The notes under the pieces were generated by a model that was given only the letters and a program-made list of their open reading frames with translations, did not search any database and was not told the DNA's origin. A DNA stretch of 12,088 nucleotides from Gracilaria vermiculophylla (lineage: Eukaryota; Rhodophyta; Florideophyceae; Gracilariales; Gracilariaceae). Of this stretch, positions 1 to 8,161 are shown piece after piece; the stretch's first letter is position 1; the number at the start of each line of letters is the position of its first letter. The stretch spans positions 1,349,921 through 1,362,008 of the forward strand of contig JAHNZQ020003148.1 in assembly GCA_019155205.2 (NCBI GenBank), given 5' to 3'. Both the position numbers and the translations under genes were made by a program.

Positions 1-120
1 TCGATGATGATGATGTCCAGGGGAACATGCATTGCAGGCGGTGGCAGTAGTGTGCTTTGTGCTTGCGTAGCACCCCGTGGTGACAAATGTGAGCGCGCTC
101 GTGGTGGTCATCATTTTCAT
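1..120 (-). other. Possible 5' end of a gene leaving the window (weak)
   Basis: On the minus strand an ATG at 118-120 opens a frame that stays free of stops for 40 codons to the window edge. The peptide begins MKMMTTTSALTFVTTGCYAS and is Thr/Ala/Cys-rich with a His run near the edge. An N-terminus of this composition could be a targeting peptide, and it would make 121-599 a shared divergent promoter with the gene at 600. Forty open codons can easily arise by chance at this base composition, and no domain is visible. I therefore record it only as a possibility. Confidence 0.15.
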
Positions 121-151
121 TGACATGCTAGCGGGTTGACATTTTGTTTGA

Positions 152-259
152 GCAGCATGGTGCGTGCGGCGTATCGAACAGTGAGCCGAAAACACGTTTC
201 AAGTTGCAGCATGGTGCACGCGTCGTATCGAACGGTGAGCCGAAAACACGTTTCAAGTT
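152..259. repeat. 54-bp tandem direct repeat, two copies
   Basis: Two adjacent 54-bp units, 152-205 and 206-259, differ at only four positions. Both begin GCAGCATGGTGC and end ACACGTTTCAAGTT. They lie upstream of the pseudouridine synthase start and contain no ATG-initiated gene of note. 54 is a multiple of three, so frames on either strand stay open and give apparent 18-residue peptide repeats, but nothing else supports coding. The likely reading is a recent duplication of promoter or 5' leader DNA. Confidence 0.95.
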
Positions 260-264
260 GTGCA

Positions 265-285
265 GTTGTACAACATTTATTGGCT
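265..285. promoter_or_regulatory. Palindrome plus inverted CCAAT box, copy 1
   Basis: A perfect 10-bp palindrome GTTGTACAAC (265-274) is followed four bases later by ATTGGCT (279-285), the reverse complement of AGCCAAT. NF-Y binds CCAAT boxes in either orientation in many eukaryotic promoters. The arrangement recurs exactly at 427-447, upstream of a GC-rich gene without an obvious TATA box. The regulatory role is inferred from position and repeat conservation only. Confidence 0.35.
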
Positions 286-426
286 GGGCTTCTGGGAAGC
301 ACGGCTTGCCGACGGCGTGGTGATAAGCGTGGTGTGGTCGAGAGGTGGATGGGGTAATCGTTAATTGTTCCCTTCAGTCCTAGTCGTATTGCCTCGATCA
401 GTGCTTGACACGTTTCCAGCTCTCCA

Positions 427-447
427 GTTGTACAACATTTATTGGCT
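427..447. promoter_or_regulatory. Palindrome plus inverted CCAAT box, copy 2
   Basis: This is an exact repetition of the module at 265-285: palindrome GTTGTACAAC at 427-436 and inverted CCAAT box ATTGGCT at 441-447. It lies about 150 bp before the first in-frame ATG of the pseudouridine synthase, a usual distance for a proximal promoter element if transcription starts between 454 and 599. I see no TATA box in that interval. Confidence 0.35.
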
Positions 448-556
448 GGGCTTATGCACACTCGGCGGTTACCCCAGTCAGCCGAAAATGTTGCCCAAAA
501 CAAAGCGCCCTGGCGACGGACGTGGTTGGTCAGGCTCCAAGCAGCCGCCAAAGCTC

Positions 557-619
557 GGCGGCGATTGCGGCGACGGCGGCGACGGCGGCGACGGCGGCGA
601 TGGCGGCGACGGCGGCGCT
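557..619 (+). repeat. 9-bp minisatellite GGCGGCGAC, seven units
   Basis: Seven consecutive 9-bp units match GGCGGCGAC with single-base variants (GAT, TGC, GCT). In the frame of the downstream enzyme they read Ala-Ala-X (X = Ile, Thr, Met or Leu). The ATG I choose as the gene's start (600-602) is created by a C-to-T change within unit five, so the array straddles the presumed translation start. A one-unit slip adds or removes three residues and keeps the frame. Confidence 0.9.
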
Positions 620-1517
620 GGACGACGAAGCGGCGGGCGAGGGGGAGGTGCTGGCAGTGCGCGAGAGCGCGCGCGACGGGGGGCGGCGCGGCGAGCGCGC
701 GCCGCCGCGCGCGGCGACGCTGCGCGTGCTGCTGCACCAGCGCGGGCGCTACTTGGCCGTGGACAAGCCGCCCGACGTGCGCATGGACGGCGACTTCCCG
801 CTCACCGTGGCCAAGCTGGTGCGCGCCGAGCTGGCGCGCCGCGGCGAGCCGCCGCCGCACCAGACGCCGCTGTTCGTGCACCGCCTCGACTACGCCACGT
901 CGGGCGCGCTGCTGGTGGCGCTCAGCCGCCGCGCCGCCGCCTTCGCCGCCGCGCAGTTCGCCGCGCGCCGCGTGCGCAAGCGCTACGTCGCGCTGGTGCA
1001 CGGCCACGTACCGCGCGCGCGCCGCGCCGCCGCCGCCGCCGTCGCCGCGCCGCGCGCCGCCGCCGACTTCCGCATGGCGCTGCGCCCCGACGGCCGCGCC
1101 GCGCGCACCGCCGTGCGCGTGCGCGCGCGCGGCCGCTGGCGCGGCGCGCGCGTCTCGCGCCTGCTGCTGGCGCCGGCGTCGGGCCGCCGCCACCAGCTGC
1201 GCCTGCACTGCGCGCGCGTGCTGCGCGCCCCCATCGTGGGCGACGCCACCTACGGCCGCCCGGCGCGCGAGCGCGCGCTGCTGCGCCGCCCCGCCCCGCG
1301 CATGATGCTGCACGCCCTGTCGCTCACGCTGCGCCTGCCGCCCGCCGCCGCCCCGCTCCCGTCGCGCCGCGCCCTGCGCCGCCCGCGCACCTTCGACGCC
1401 GCCCCCGCCGTCACCCTCGTCGCCCCGGATCCGCTCCCGCGCCTGCGCGACCCGCCCGCCTACGCCCGCCCCCCGCCCCCGCCGCGCCGCGCCCTCTCGT
1501 GCCCGCCCCCGTGGTGA
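600..1517 (+). CDS. RluA-family RNA pseudouridine synthase, RPUSD1-like
   Basis: This 305-residue protein would isomerise uridine to pseudouridine in RNA; the target is not predictable. Motifs run in family order: LAVDKPPDVRMD (Lys56-Pro57), FVHRLDYATSGALLVA with catalytic Asp97 in HRLD (94-97), KRYVALV with conserved Tyr129, and GRRHQLRLH (195-203) followed by PIVGDATYG. There is no S4 domain. The sequence DVRMD after the KP motif and the TSGALLVAL wording resemble human RPUSD1 more than bacterial RluA/C/D, as recalled from memory. The frame stays open upstream to a stop at 381, but 600 is its first ATG, with G at -3 and +4; the upstream alternative at 405 is a TTG. A start further 5' across an unseen intron cannot be excluded. 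The C-terminus is a long Pro/Arg-rich tail. GC content is near 80% and almost every codon ends in G or C, unlike the other genes here. No introns are apparent. Confidence 0.87.
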   Translation: MAATAALDDEAAGEGEVLAVRESARDGGRRGERAPPRAATLRVLLHQRGRYLAVDKPPDVRMDGDFPLTVAKLVRAELARRGEPPPHQTPLFVHRLDYATSGALLVALSRRAAAFAAAQFAARRVRKRYVALVHGHVPRARRAAAAAVAAPRAAADFRMALRPDGRAARTAVRVRARGRWRGARVSRLLLAPASGRRHQLRLHCARVLRAPIVGDATYGRPARERALLRRPAPRMMLHALSLTLRLPPAAAPLPSRRALRRPRTFDAAPAVTLVAPDPLPRLRDPPAYARPPPPPRRALSCPPPW

Positions 1518-2158
1518 CCGCCCCCGCTGCAACCCACTCTCCACGTCCAAAATGCATCCCGCCCCACTTGCATTCTCACCCTCTTGCTGCCATTGTCGGC
1601 ACTCATCTGCCCCTCCAACAACGCTCCCCAGCGCCCCACCTCAGCCCCACAAACCTCCCCCAGCTGCGCCTGTTTTGCTGACTGTCTTCTCCCCCCGTGC
1701 CTCGTGCTTTGCACTCCCTGCACCTCGCCCCTTCGCCGTGGAATCAGTTTCGTCGCCTCCGCGCCCTCCAGCTCAAAAAAAACCCGCCCTGAGTCGCTCA
1801 TTTCACGCAACCGCGCGCCTTCCCGCAACAGCCCGCCACAGCTGCTGACAAACCAACGCATCGCACCACGGAAGGGTTTGCACCACCACGTGCTCCGCCA
1901 CTCTCGGTCTCGCTGTCCTCCGCTCCCAACTACCCCGTGGCGCAGTCGAAACCCTCAATGCCGTAAGAATGCCACCCCACTTTCTGCGTTTCCCGCTGCG
2001 CTCTCGCCCGCATAAAAGGCGCTCCCGACCGGTCGCCGACGCCCCGCTCCCGACCTCTCCCCAACCTGCCAACGCCTTGCGAGCGCTGCAACAACACCCC
2101 AACCGCCCGAAACCACTGTCATCCCGACGTCGCCTTCCCCTGTCCGCACCGCCTCACG
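1518..2158. other. C-rich intergenic spacer with the promoter of the acidic-protein gene
   Basis: These 641 bases follow the pseudouridine synthase stop. The plus strand is strongly C- and pyrimidine-rich, with few G runs, and short open frames on both strands reflect this skew. I found no protein motif in them. The right end holds a TATA-like box (2011-2019) and the presumed 5' leader of the gene at 2159. I see no AATAAA signal just after 1517. Confidence 0.6.
2011..2019 (+). promoter_or_regulatory. TATA-like box of the acidic-protein gene
   Basis: CATAAAAGG stands alone in GC-rich DNA about 140 bp before the ATG at 2159. A TATA box of this kind would place transcription start near 2040-2050 and give a leader of roughly 110 bases. 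The leader region is pyrimidine-rich and has no upstream ATG in good context. The call rests on sequence and position only. Confidence 0.45.
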
Positions 2159-4891
2159 ATGCACCGCATCTATTGGCTGTTGTTTACCATCTTGTGTGCG
2201 TCCGTGGTCTCTGTGCCCTCCTCGCAGCGCTTTAATTCCAGGCCGGCGAGGGCGCTCCGCGACATGTCCAAGCTGCGAACATTGAGGAGGCAGCTGGCCT
2301 TCGGCGCCTCGCGCAACAAGCACGCCTCTTCGCACGCCGCTTCGCGCGCGCACGTTCCTGCCGACCGCGTTGCCGAGATCGAGCAACACGCTTCGGAAGC
2401 GTTTCTCAACCCGCACCACCTGCAGCACAAGATCGAACCCTTAATTGATACCGCCGAGCACTTTATCGATTACAGTGCCGGCGACAACTCCGACTACGAC
2501 CAGGATGAAGATGCCCAACACGAGCACCACCCTGCGCATGCATACTACGAGCACGATTTTGACACGGACCCGGCCGCCATTCACATTGTCGGCCAGTCCG
2601 CGGAGTCTGAGCTGTATTTTGAGCATGACGCAGAGCACGGTGACCATGACGAGTCCGACGACTCTGAACAAAACTTTGACGCGCAGACGAGCAGTGTGCG
2701 TGCTGTGGACGAGGCACATGAGTACGAGCAGTTCTTTGAAGACGACTACGAGTGGGCGGAGCACGAGGACGACTTGGACTCAGATCTGGACTCTGTTCGC
2801 TTGGACGGCCAGTCGGCCGGCTTTGAAGAGGTGGGAGAGCGCAATTATGAAGAGGACGAGGACTTCTCTTCGCATCCGAACAGTATCGGCGCAAATGGAC
2901 AGTCGGCTGAATATGGACACATCTCTGACAGCGAGGGTGACTTTGACGACACTGTTCGAGAAGAGGATGCCTTGGATGCGGACTCTATCGGTGCGGATAT
3001 TGTTGGCCAGGCTGTTGTTCTTGAAGAGGACGCCGAGGAGGACTCTGTGCTCTCTGAGTATGATGTTGACGAAGAGGACAGCATTGACTTGGATTCAGAT
3101 AGTGCCTATTCGTTTGAACGGTCAATCGAGTCGGAGCAGCTCCATGATGACGAAAATGACTTCGATGAGTATGATGAGGATCATGGCAAGTCCGACCCGA
3201 ACAGCATTCATATCGAAAGTCTGTCACTGGCTTCTGAAGATGACTCTGAAGGCGACTATTTTGAGGATGCCTACGATTATGCAGAGAGAGCTCTCGATTC
3301 AGGTATGGAACACATCCATGTTATTGGTCAGTCTACAGAATCTGAACAAGTGAATGAAACGGAGTATGAGCCTCGTAGGAACGAGGAATACTCTGACGAA
3401 GACCACGTCGAGCATGACGTTCTCGATGACGATCTGGCATCTGACGAGTTTGAAGACGATGAGGAGATCACCCTTCGAGGCCAAGCGTTACTACTCGATG
3501 AATATGAATCTGAGGGTGTCGAAGACGGAAAGGATTTCGTCCAAGACGAAGACGGATGGACGGAAGATGAACTCTACGAACCTCTTGATGATGATAAGAC
3601 TGTTCATTATGAAGATTCGAGTGCCGATGAAGAGCTTTTCCAAGAACCTCTCACCGTGGATGGCATGTCGTATGATGATGAAGCCCCTTCCGACAGGAAT
3701 TCTGTTGAAGACGATGAATCAGAGTTTGACGAGCACTTTAATGAATCCGGTATTGATGATGCCCGACATATTGCTGTTGAGCATGAGGAGCAAACCAATT
3801 TAGATGAAGTAAGTCAGCGCAAGGCCATGGAATATAACTACGATCAAGATATTCAGGCTTTTGAGAGTGAGCTAAGCGATTTGGAACGCAAGGATCGGGT
3901 TAACGGGCAGAGTGCTCTCAAAGAGGATTATTCAACATCGTATTCGTTTTCGGCCGTACACGAAGAGCTTGGCTCGGGATATGATGAAGAGAATGAGTTC
4001 GATGATGAGTACGACGTCGATGACGAAGATGGCCACGACGACGATCTTGTCGGCGCTTCAAGAGTTGATCTGTCCGCGAACTTTGAGGAAGACCATGATT
4101 ACTCCAATGAGAGGGATGACAATGTTATCTATCTCGATGATGACGACGATATCGTGGGAGAAGATCATCAGTACGCGGAAGAATTCACGATGCGAGCATC
4201 AGGACATTCAAGCAACAACCATGTGGAGGAGCAATTTCTCTATGATACAGGAAATGGCGATCTCGATCCCGAATCAGTTCATGCCGAAAGTGATGCGCAA
4301 TACGATTATGACGAAAGCGATGATGGACATGAGGACATGAGCCTTCATGTGGATGGTTTCGCTATTGTTAAAGGGGCGAACGCTCATGACGAACACGACA
4401 TGTATGCATTAGATGACACCACATCGGACATCGACGAAAACGCCTCTCATATTTTCAGTTTTGACGATGATGATGAAGAGGTTGCTCAAGAACAACTCTT
4501 CGATGCAGAAGATTTCTCTCAGGACGATGATGACGATGATGACGAAGGCAGGCAGTGGAGTACGAGATTTGATTCAGATTATTCTGATGAAGATGGTCTC
4601 GGGGAAACAGACGGCTACGACCACCAAGAGGTTGACACAGACATTGGGATCGCATGGGATGATTACTTGGTCGATTATGCTTTGAATCGTCAGAAACACG
4701 ACGACGATGATGATCTGAGTACAGCCTCGTCTGCAGAGTATAACCTCATTGATATGCGAAATAGTGGCATGAAAGATGCGCACAGAGCATATTATGATAT
4801 CGATACCCGATACGAAGTGGAGGATGGGTTCGACATTACCTCCCATTCCCACGATTTTTTTCATGATACCATGAAATCTATCGCAATTTAA
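2159..4891 (+). CDS. Secretory acidic repeat protein, function unknown
   Basis: I do not recognise this 910-residue protein. Residues 1 to about 19 form a signal peptide (MHRIYWLLFTILCASVVSV), so it should enter the secretory pathway. Residues 22-70 are basic (RPARALR, LRTLRRQLAFGASR). From about 95 to the end the chain is intensely acidic: about one residue in three is Asp or Glu, with His clusters (120-165), many Ser and Tyr, and Asp runs at 660-664 and 789-795. The only cysteine I find is Cys13 in the signal peptide, so the mature chain cannot form disulfides. GQS or GQA recurs at 145, 217, 247, 283, 390, 441 and 583, usually after a hydrophobic stretch such as DSI or IHIV and before an acidic segment. 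N-glycosylation sequons occur at Asn399, Asn528 and Asn761. No transmembrane segment or enzyme motif is visible. Such composition suits a disordered cation-binding or extracellular-matrix protein, which is inference. Codons end in G/C at the 5' end and become mixed towards the 3' end. The gene converges with gyrA. Confidence 0.85.
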   Translation: MHRIYWLLFTILCASVVSVPSSQRFNSRPARALRDMSKLRTLRRQLAFGASRNKHASSHAASRAHVPADRVAEIEQHASEAFLNPHHLQHKIEPLIDTAEHFIDYSAGDNSDYDQDEDAQHEHHPAHAYYEHDFDTDPAAIHIVGQSAESELYFEHDAEHGDHDESDDSEQNFDAQTSSVRAVDEAHEYEQFFEDDYEWAEHEDDLDSDLDSVRLDGQSAGFEEVGERNYEEDEDFSSHPNSIGANGQSAEYGHISDSEGDFDDTVREEDALDADSIGADIVGQAVVLEEDAEEDSVLSEYDVDEEDSIDLDSDSAYSFERSIESEQLHDDENDFDEYDEDHGKSDPNSIHIESLSLASEDDSEGDYFEDAYDYAERALDSGMEHIHVIGQSTESEQVNETEYEPRRNEEYSDEDHVEHDVLDDDLASDEFEDDEEITLRGQALLLDEYESEGVEDGKDFVQDEDGWTEDELYEPLDDDKTVHYEDSSADEELFQEPLTVDGMSYDDEAPSDRNSVEDDESEFDEHFNESGIDDARHIAVEHEEQTNLDEVSQRKAMEYNYDQDIQAFESELSDLERKDRVNGQSALKEDYSTSYSFSAVHEELGSGYDEENEFDDEYDVDDEDGHDDDLVGASRVDLSANFEEDHDYSNERDDNVIYLDDDDDIVGEDHQYAEEFTMRASGHSSNNHVEEQFLYDTGNGDLDPESVHAESDAQYDYDESDDGHEDMSLHVDGFAIVKGANAHDEHDMYALDDTTSDIDENASHIFSFDDDDEEVAQEQLFDAEDFSQDDDDDDDEGRQWSTRFDSDYSDEDGLGETDGYDHQEVDTDIGIAWDDYLVDYALNRQKHDDDDDLSTASSAEYNLIDMRNSGMKDAHRAYYDIDTRYEVEDGFDITSHSHDFFHDTMKSIAI

Positions 4892-5221
4892 GTCGCTAAC
4901 CTCAACTATACGTGCCATTAACTTTAGTTTTGATTTGTCCTAGTTTTACGACCCCCCAACAGAGCAGGCGGTGGTGATTCCCTCACTGTTCAGTAAACCT
5001 GTCTTGAACCCGACTCTTTTCATATTCAGCTTCCCCAGTTTCAGCTCGTTATTGAAGTCTTGGACGTGAGATGCCAAGGTTTTAGAGCTCTAAATAGCCG
5101 CGCTTGTATTCTGCGCTCCGCCCTCAGGCACGAAACCGCAAACAACAGTTATGTCTATTCCTTGTGGAGCGTATGAAAGGTGCAAGTCGAGTTCTTCGGA
5201 TATTACACACGTAGCCGCTGT
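4892..5221. other. Convergent intergenic spacer between the acidic-protein gene and gyrA
   Basis: This 330-bp stretch must hold both 3' ends, because the genes on either side point towards each other. I find no canonical AATAAA on either strand, so polyadenylation would use variant signals. No RNA gene or significant open frame is visible. Confidence 0.5.
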
Positions 5222-8161
5222 TTAATTTACGCTTTCAATCTCAACTTCGTCTACGCTTTCGTCGTCGTCGTCTACGATGGCATCAATAGATTCTGCTTCG
5301 TCTGCATTATTAACACCAAAAACAGCTACTCCAGCCACCGTGTCTTTCTTTCCCAGTCTTTGGATCCTAACGCCAAAGGTCCGTCTCCTTTGAACGGGAA
5401 CTTTGGCTACACGAGTCCGCACCATATTCCCTTCACTTGTGATAAGCATGACGGCATCATCACGGCGACAGAAAAGTACAGTGACTACCTCGTCTTCATA
5501 TGACCTTTCTTTTCCTTTCTCGCGAAGTCTGGTTCCAATGAGTCCCATGCCCCCGCGTCTCTGTTTCGTCAACTCTGAAGCGCGAATTCTCTTTCCAAAC
5601 CCTTGTCGTGTGACAGTTAGTAAGTATCGCTCATCGTCGTCCACAACTTCGGCCTCCTCGACGTCAAGTTCATCGACTATTTCATCATCTTCATTGTCGA
5701 TACAATCACGCTCGTCTTCATCATCGGTACCATCACGCCCATCTTCATCTTCGACATCACTACCCTCATCGTCATCAGCGTGCTCATCGCGTTCACTCCA
5801 GGGAATAACATCCATACCTGCGATTTCGTCGCTCTTACTGAGCCTCATGGAACGGACACCGCGGCTTTGACGCCCGCTCGCTCTAAGGTTTGTCTCATCA
5901 GTAGAGAACCTTATCATCCTTCCGTTTTTGGAGGCGATGACTACACTATCTTTCCGACCACAGCGATTCACCCACAACACTTCATCATCTTCGCTCACCG
6001 ACATGACACGTTTCCCTCTCGCATTTACCGATAAGAACTGTGCAATATCGGTCTTCTTAATATAACCCTTTCTCGACAAAAGGACAAGAAACTCGTTATC
6101 CTTGTTCACTGGAAGCACAGCGGCCATCTTCTCGCCAGAAGGTACACCAGGTAATAACTGGAACATAGGAACACCTCTGGATGAGAGGGAAGTTGCTGGT
6201 ACCTGGTGCGCCTCTAGACTGTAGACAATACCGCTGTTAGATATAACAATCAAATAATCATGTGCCATGCATGAGAACAGATGTAGAATCTCGTCGTCTT
6301 TGCGCAACCTACCTACGCCACGTTTTCCTCGAGTGCCTCTGTTCTGACTCTCAAAAGCAGACGCCGGCATCCTCTTGATGTATCCCTGCTCAGTTACCGT
6401 GATCACACTTCTATCGTTTGTTGTGAGTGACCTCTCATTGATATCTGCGGCATCTAAACTACTTCCACGCAAAATAATAGACCTTCGCTTCTCCCCAAAT
6501 TTGTCCGCACTCTTCTGGAGATCTTTTATGATGATTGAATCCACCCGATTTGGGCTGTCAAGTATTTCTCGCATGTCGGAAATCGATTTCCTCAACGATT
6601 TCTCCTCCTCTTGAAGACTGACATACTCCAATGAGGTCAAGCGACGAAGTTGCATTTCCAGAACGGAGCTCGCTTGTTTCTCGCTCAAATTGTACTGCTC
6701 AATCAATCGGAAGCGGGCCATGGTTGAGTCTTTTGATGACCGAATCGTGTTTATAACTTCTTCAATGTTGTTTTGTACAACAAGAAACCCTGCGACGATA
6801 TGAAGCCGTTCCTGAGCCTTTTTCAGATCGAATGCAATCTTGCGTCTCACAGTGTCGCGTCGAAAATCTACAAACTTTGTGAGACAGTCTCGAAGACTGA
6901 GCTGGATAGGGAAACGACCATTATCCATAGCCATCAAATTCCCAGCGAAAGAGCTTTGCAGCTGAGTCTTTTTGTACAGATTGTTGAGGACAATATTTGC
7001 TCTGGCATCTCGTTTGAGCTCTACTACGATTCTGGTACCGTTACGATCAGATTCGTCTCTCAAATCTGCAATTCCTTCGAGTTTCTTTTCGTTCACCAGC
7101 TCCGCAATCTTTGCAACCAACCTGGCCTTGTTCACCTGGAATGGTAGCTCTGTAATAATTATAGAGTCCCTTTGCTTCCGTTTGTCCTGGGTGCCAACAA
7201 TCTCCGTATGAGCACAAGCCCGAACAACTACGCGTCCGCGGCCGGTACGATACATCTCTTGCGCACCTTCGGTGCCCAAAATCTGCCCGCCGGTAGGAAA
7301 GTCAGGCGCCGGTACAAGATCAAACAACTCGGCGTCCGAAATTTGCGGGTCCAGTATTAGAGCTTTTAGGGCCGATACAAGTTCTCCGAGATTATGAGGG
7401 GGGATATTGGTAGCCATGCCCACGGCAATGCCAGAGCTGCCGTTGACTAATAAGTTGGGAACCTTAGTGGGTAGCACAAGTGGTTCAATCTCAGAGCTAT
7501 CAAAGTTGGGCTTGAATGACACGGTATCACGATCGATATCAGACAGGAACGTTTCAGTGGCAATTCGAGATAGCTTGCATTCAGTATACCGCATAGCGGC
7601 AGGTGGATCTCCATCAGTTGAGCCAAAATTACCATGACCGTCAATTAGCGGAATAGACATTGAAAATGACTGCGCCATTCGAACAAGCGCATCATAAACA
7701 GCGGTATCTCCGTGAGGATGGTACTTGCCCAGAACCTCTCCAACGACACGCGCACATTTACGATACTGGCCATTCGGCGCTAATCCAAGGACGTGCATTG
7801 CATACAATATTCGGCGATGCACTGGTTTCAAGCCATCCCGTACGTCTGGCATGGCGCGCCCGAGAATAACAGACATGGCATAGCCCATGTAAGAGCGTTC
7901 CATTTCATGTCGCAGATCGGTGCCAGTTATATTGAACTTTGCGTTTTCTGCCTCAATGGACGTGTTTTCGGCGCTCATGCTCAGCGGTACCATTGGTCTG
8001 CGGGTGGCATGAGTGCGAGAGATTGGCTTTGACCGCGTCCATCGGCTGACAAATTGCGAGCGAAACACTGGCTTGAGTTTGTGCGGAGCGCAGACGGAGA
8101 TGAACACTGCTGCGGAAGGGCGCCACATTGTGGGGGGTGTACTTAAGGGGTCGGAAAACAT
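5222..8161 (-). CDS. gyrA: DNA gyrase subunit A, nuclear-encoded and organelle-targeted
   Basis: This 979-residue protein is the breakage-reunion subunit of the type IIA topoisomerase that, with GyrB, negatively supercoils DNA. Residues 1 to about 65 are Arg/Ser-rich, nearly free of acidic residues and hydroxyl-rich, as expected of a plastid (possibly dual) transit peptide. Met12 (ATG at 8126-8128) is an alternative start that removes the only early Asp. Mature GyrA begins near 83. Catalytic Tyr192 lies in AAMRYTE, preceded by Arg191. [10 protein letters not shown] places Thr153 and Asp157 at E. coli positions 83 and 87 (offset 70). DGHGNFGS and the coiled-coil region (about 430-560) follow. 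The C-terminal beta-pinwheel spans about 580-950. Its blade-1 GyrA box is QNRGTRG (606-612), and a second box, QRRGGMG (867-873), sits in a later blade. These argue for gyrase over topoisomerase IV. An acidic insertion (789-845) interrupts the pinwheel and an acidic tail closes the protein (953-979). The 2.9-kb frame has no intron. GyrB is not in the window. Confidence 0.97.
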   Translation of the reverse strand: MFSDPLSTPPTMWRPSAAVFISVCAPHKLKPVFRSQFVSRWTRSKPISRTHATRRPMVPLSMSAENTSIEAENAKFNITGTDLRHEMERSYMGYAMSVILGRAMPDVRDGLKPVHRRILYAMHVLGLAPNGQYRKCARVVGEVLGKYHPHGDTAVYDALVRMAQSFSMSIPLIDGHGNFGSTDGDPPAAMRYTECKLSRIATETFLSDIDRDTVSFKPNFDSSEIEPLVLPTKVPNLLVNGSSGIAVGMATNIPPHNLGELVSALKALILDPQISDAELFDLVPAPDFPTGGQILGTEGAQEMYRTGRGRVVVRACAHTEIVGTQDKRKQRDSIIITELPFQVNKARLVAKIAELVNEKKLEGIADLRDESDRNGTRIVVELKRDARANIVLNNLYKKTQLQSSFAGNLMAMDNGRFPIQLSLRDCLTKFVDFRRDTVRRKIAFDLKKAQERLHIVAGFLVVQNNIEEVINTIRSSKDSTMARFRLIEQYNLSEKQASSVLEMQLRRLTSLEYVSLQEEEKSLRKSISDMREILDSPNRVDSIIIKDLQKSADKFGEKRRSIILRGSSLDAADINERSLTTNDRSVITVTEQGYIKRMPASAFESQNRGTRGKRGVGRLRKDDEILHLFSCMAHDYLIVISNSGIVYSLEAHQVPATSLSSRGVPMFQLLPGVPSGEKMAAVLPVNKDNEFLVLLSRKGYIKKTDIAQFLSVNARGKRVMSVSEDDEVLWVNRCGRKDSVVIASKNGRMIRFSTDETNLRASGRQSRGVRSMRLSKSDEIAGMDVIPWSERDEHADDDEGSDVEDEDGRDGTDDEDERDCIDNEDDEIVDELDVEEAEVVDDDERYLLTVTRQGFGKRIRASELTKQRRGGMGLIGTRLREKGKERSYEDEVVTVLFCRRDDAVMLITSEGNMVRTRVAKVPVQRRRTFGVRIQRLGKKDTVAGVAVFGVNNADEAESIDAIVDDDDESVDEVEIESVN

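Larger units (their letters stand above)
222..453. repeat. Second-order duplication of the upstream block (about 222-291 and 383-453)
   Basis: A block starting GTCGTAT (222-228 and 383-389), passing through ACACGTTTC (246-254 and 408-416) and ending in a 29-bp perfect match (263-291 and 425-453), occurs twice in direct orientation. The offset is 162 bp, or 161 at the left end, so there is one small indel. 162 is three times the 54-bp period of the adjacent tandem repeat, so both may come from one expanding array. The right copy is much more diverged outside the 29-bp module, which suggests that the module was selectively kept. Confidence 0.85.

Noticed and set aside
405..599. Longer N-terminus for the pseudouridine synthase starting at 405
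   Set aside because: Codon 405-407 is TTG, not ATG, and the stretch lies in the duplicated promoter-like DNA. The first in-frame ATG is at 600.
117..1550. 477-codon open frame on the minus strand across the pseudouridine synthase gene
   Set aside because: Complementary frames of very GC-rich, GC3-saturated genes lack stops. The peptide is Arg/Ala/Gly low-complexity, while the plus strand carries ordered RluA motifs with the catalytic Asp.
2445..4685. Several long frames inside the acidic-protein gene on both strands
   Set aside because: They are shadows of GAX-rich codons (Met/Thr/Ser-rich or Ser/His-rich translations) without motifs.
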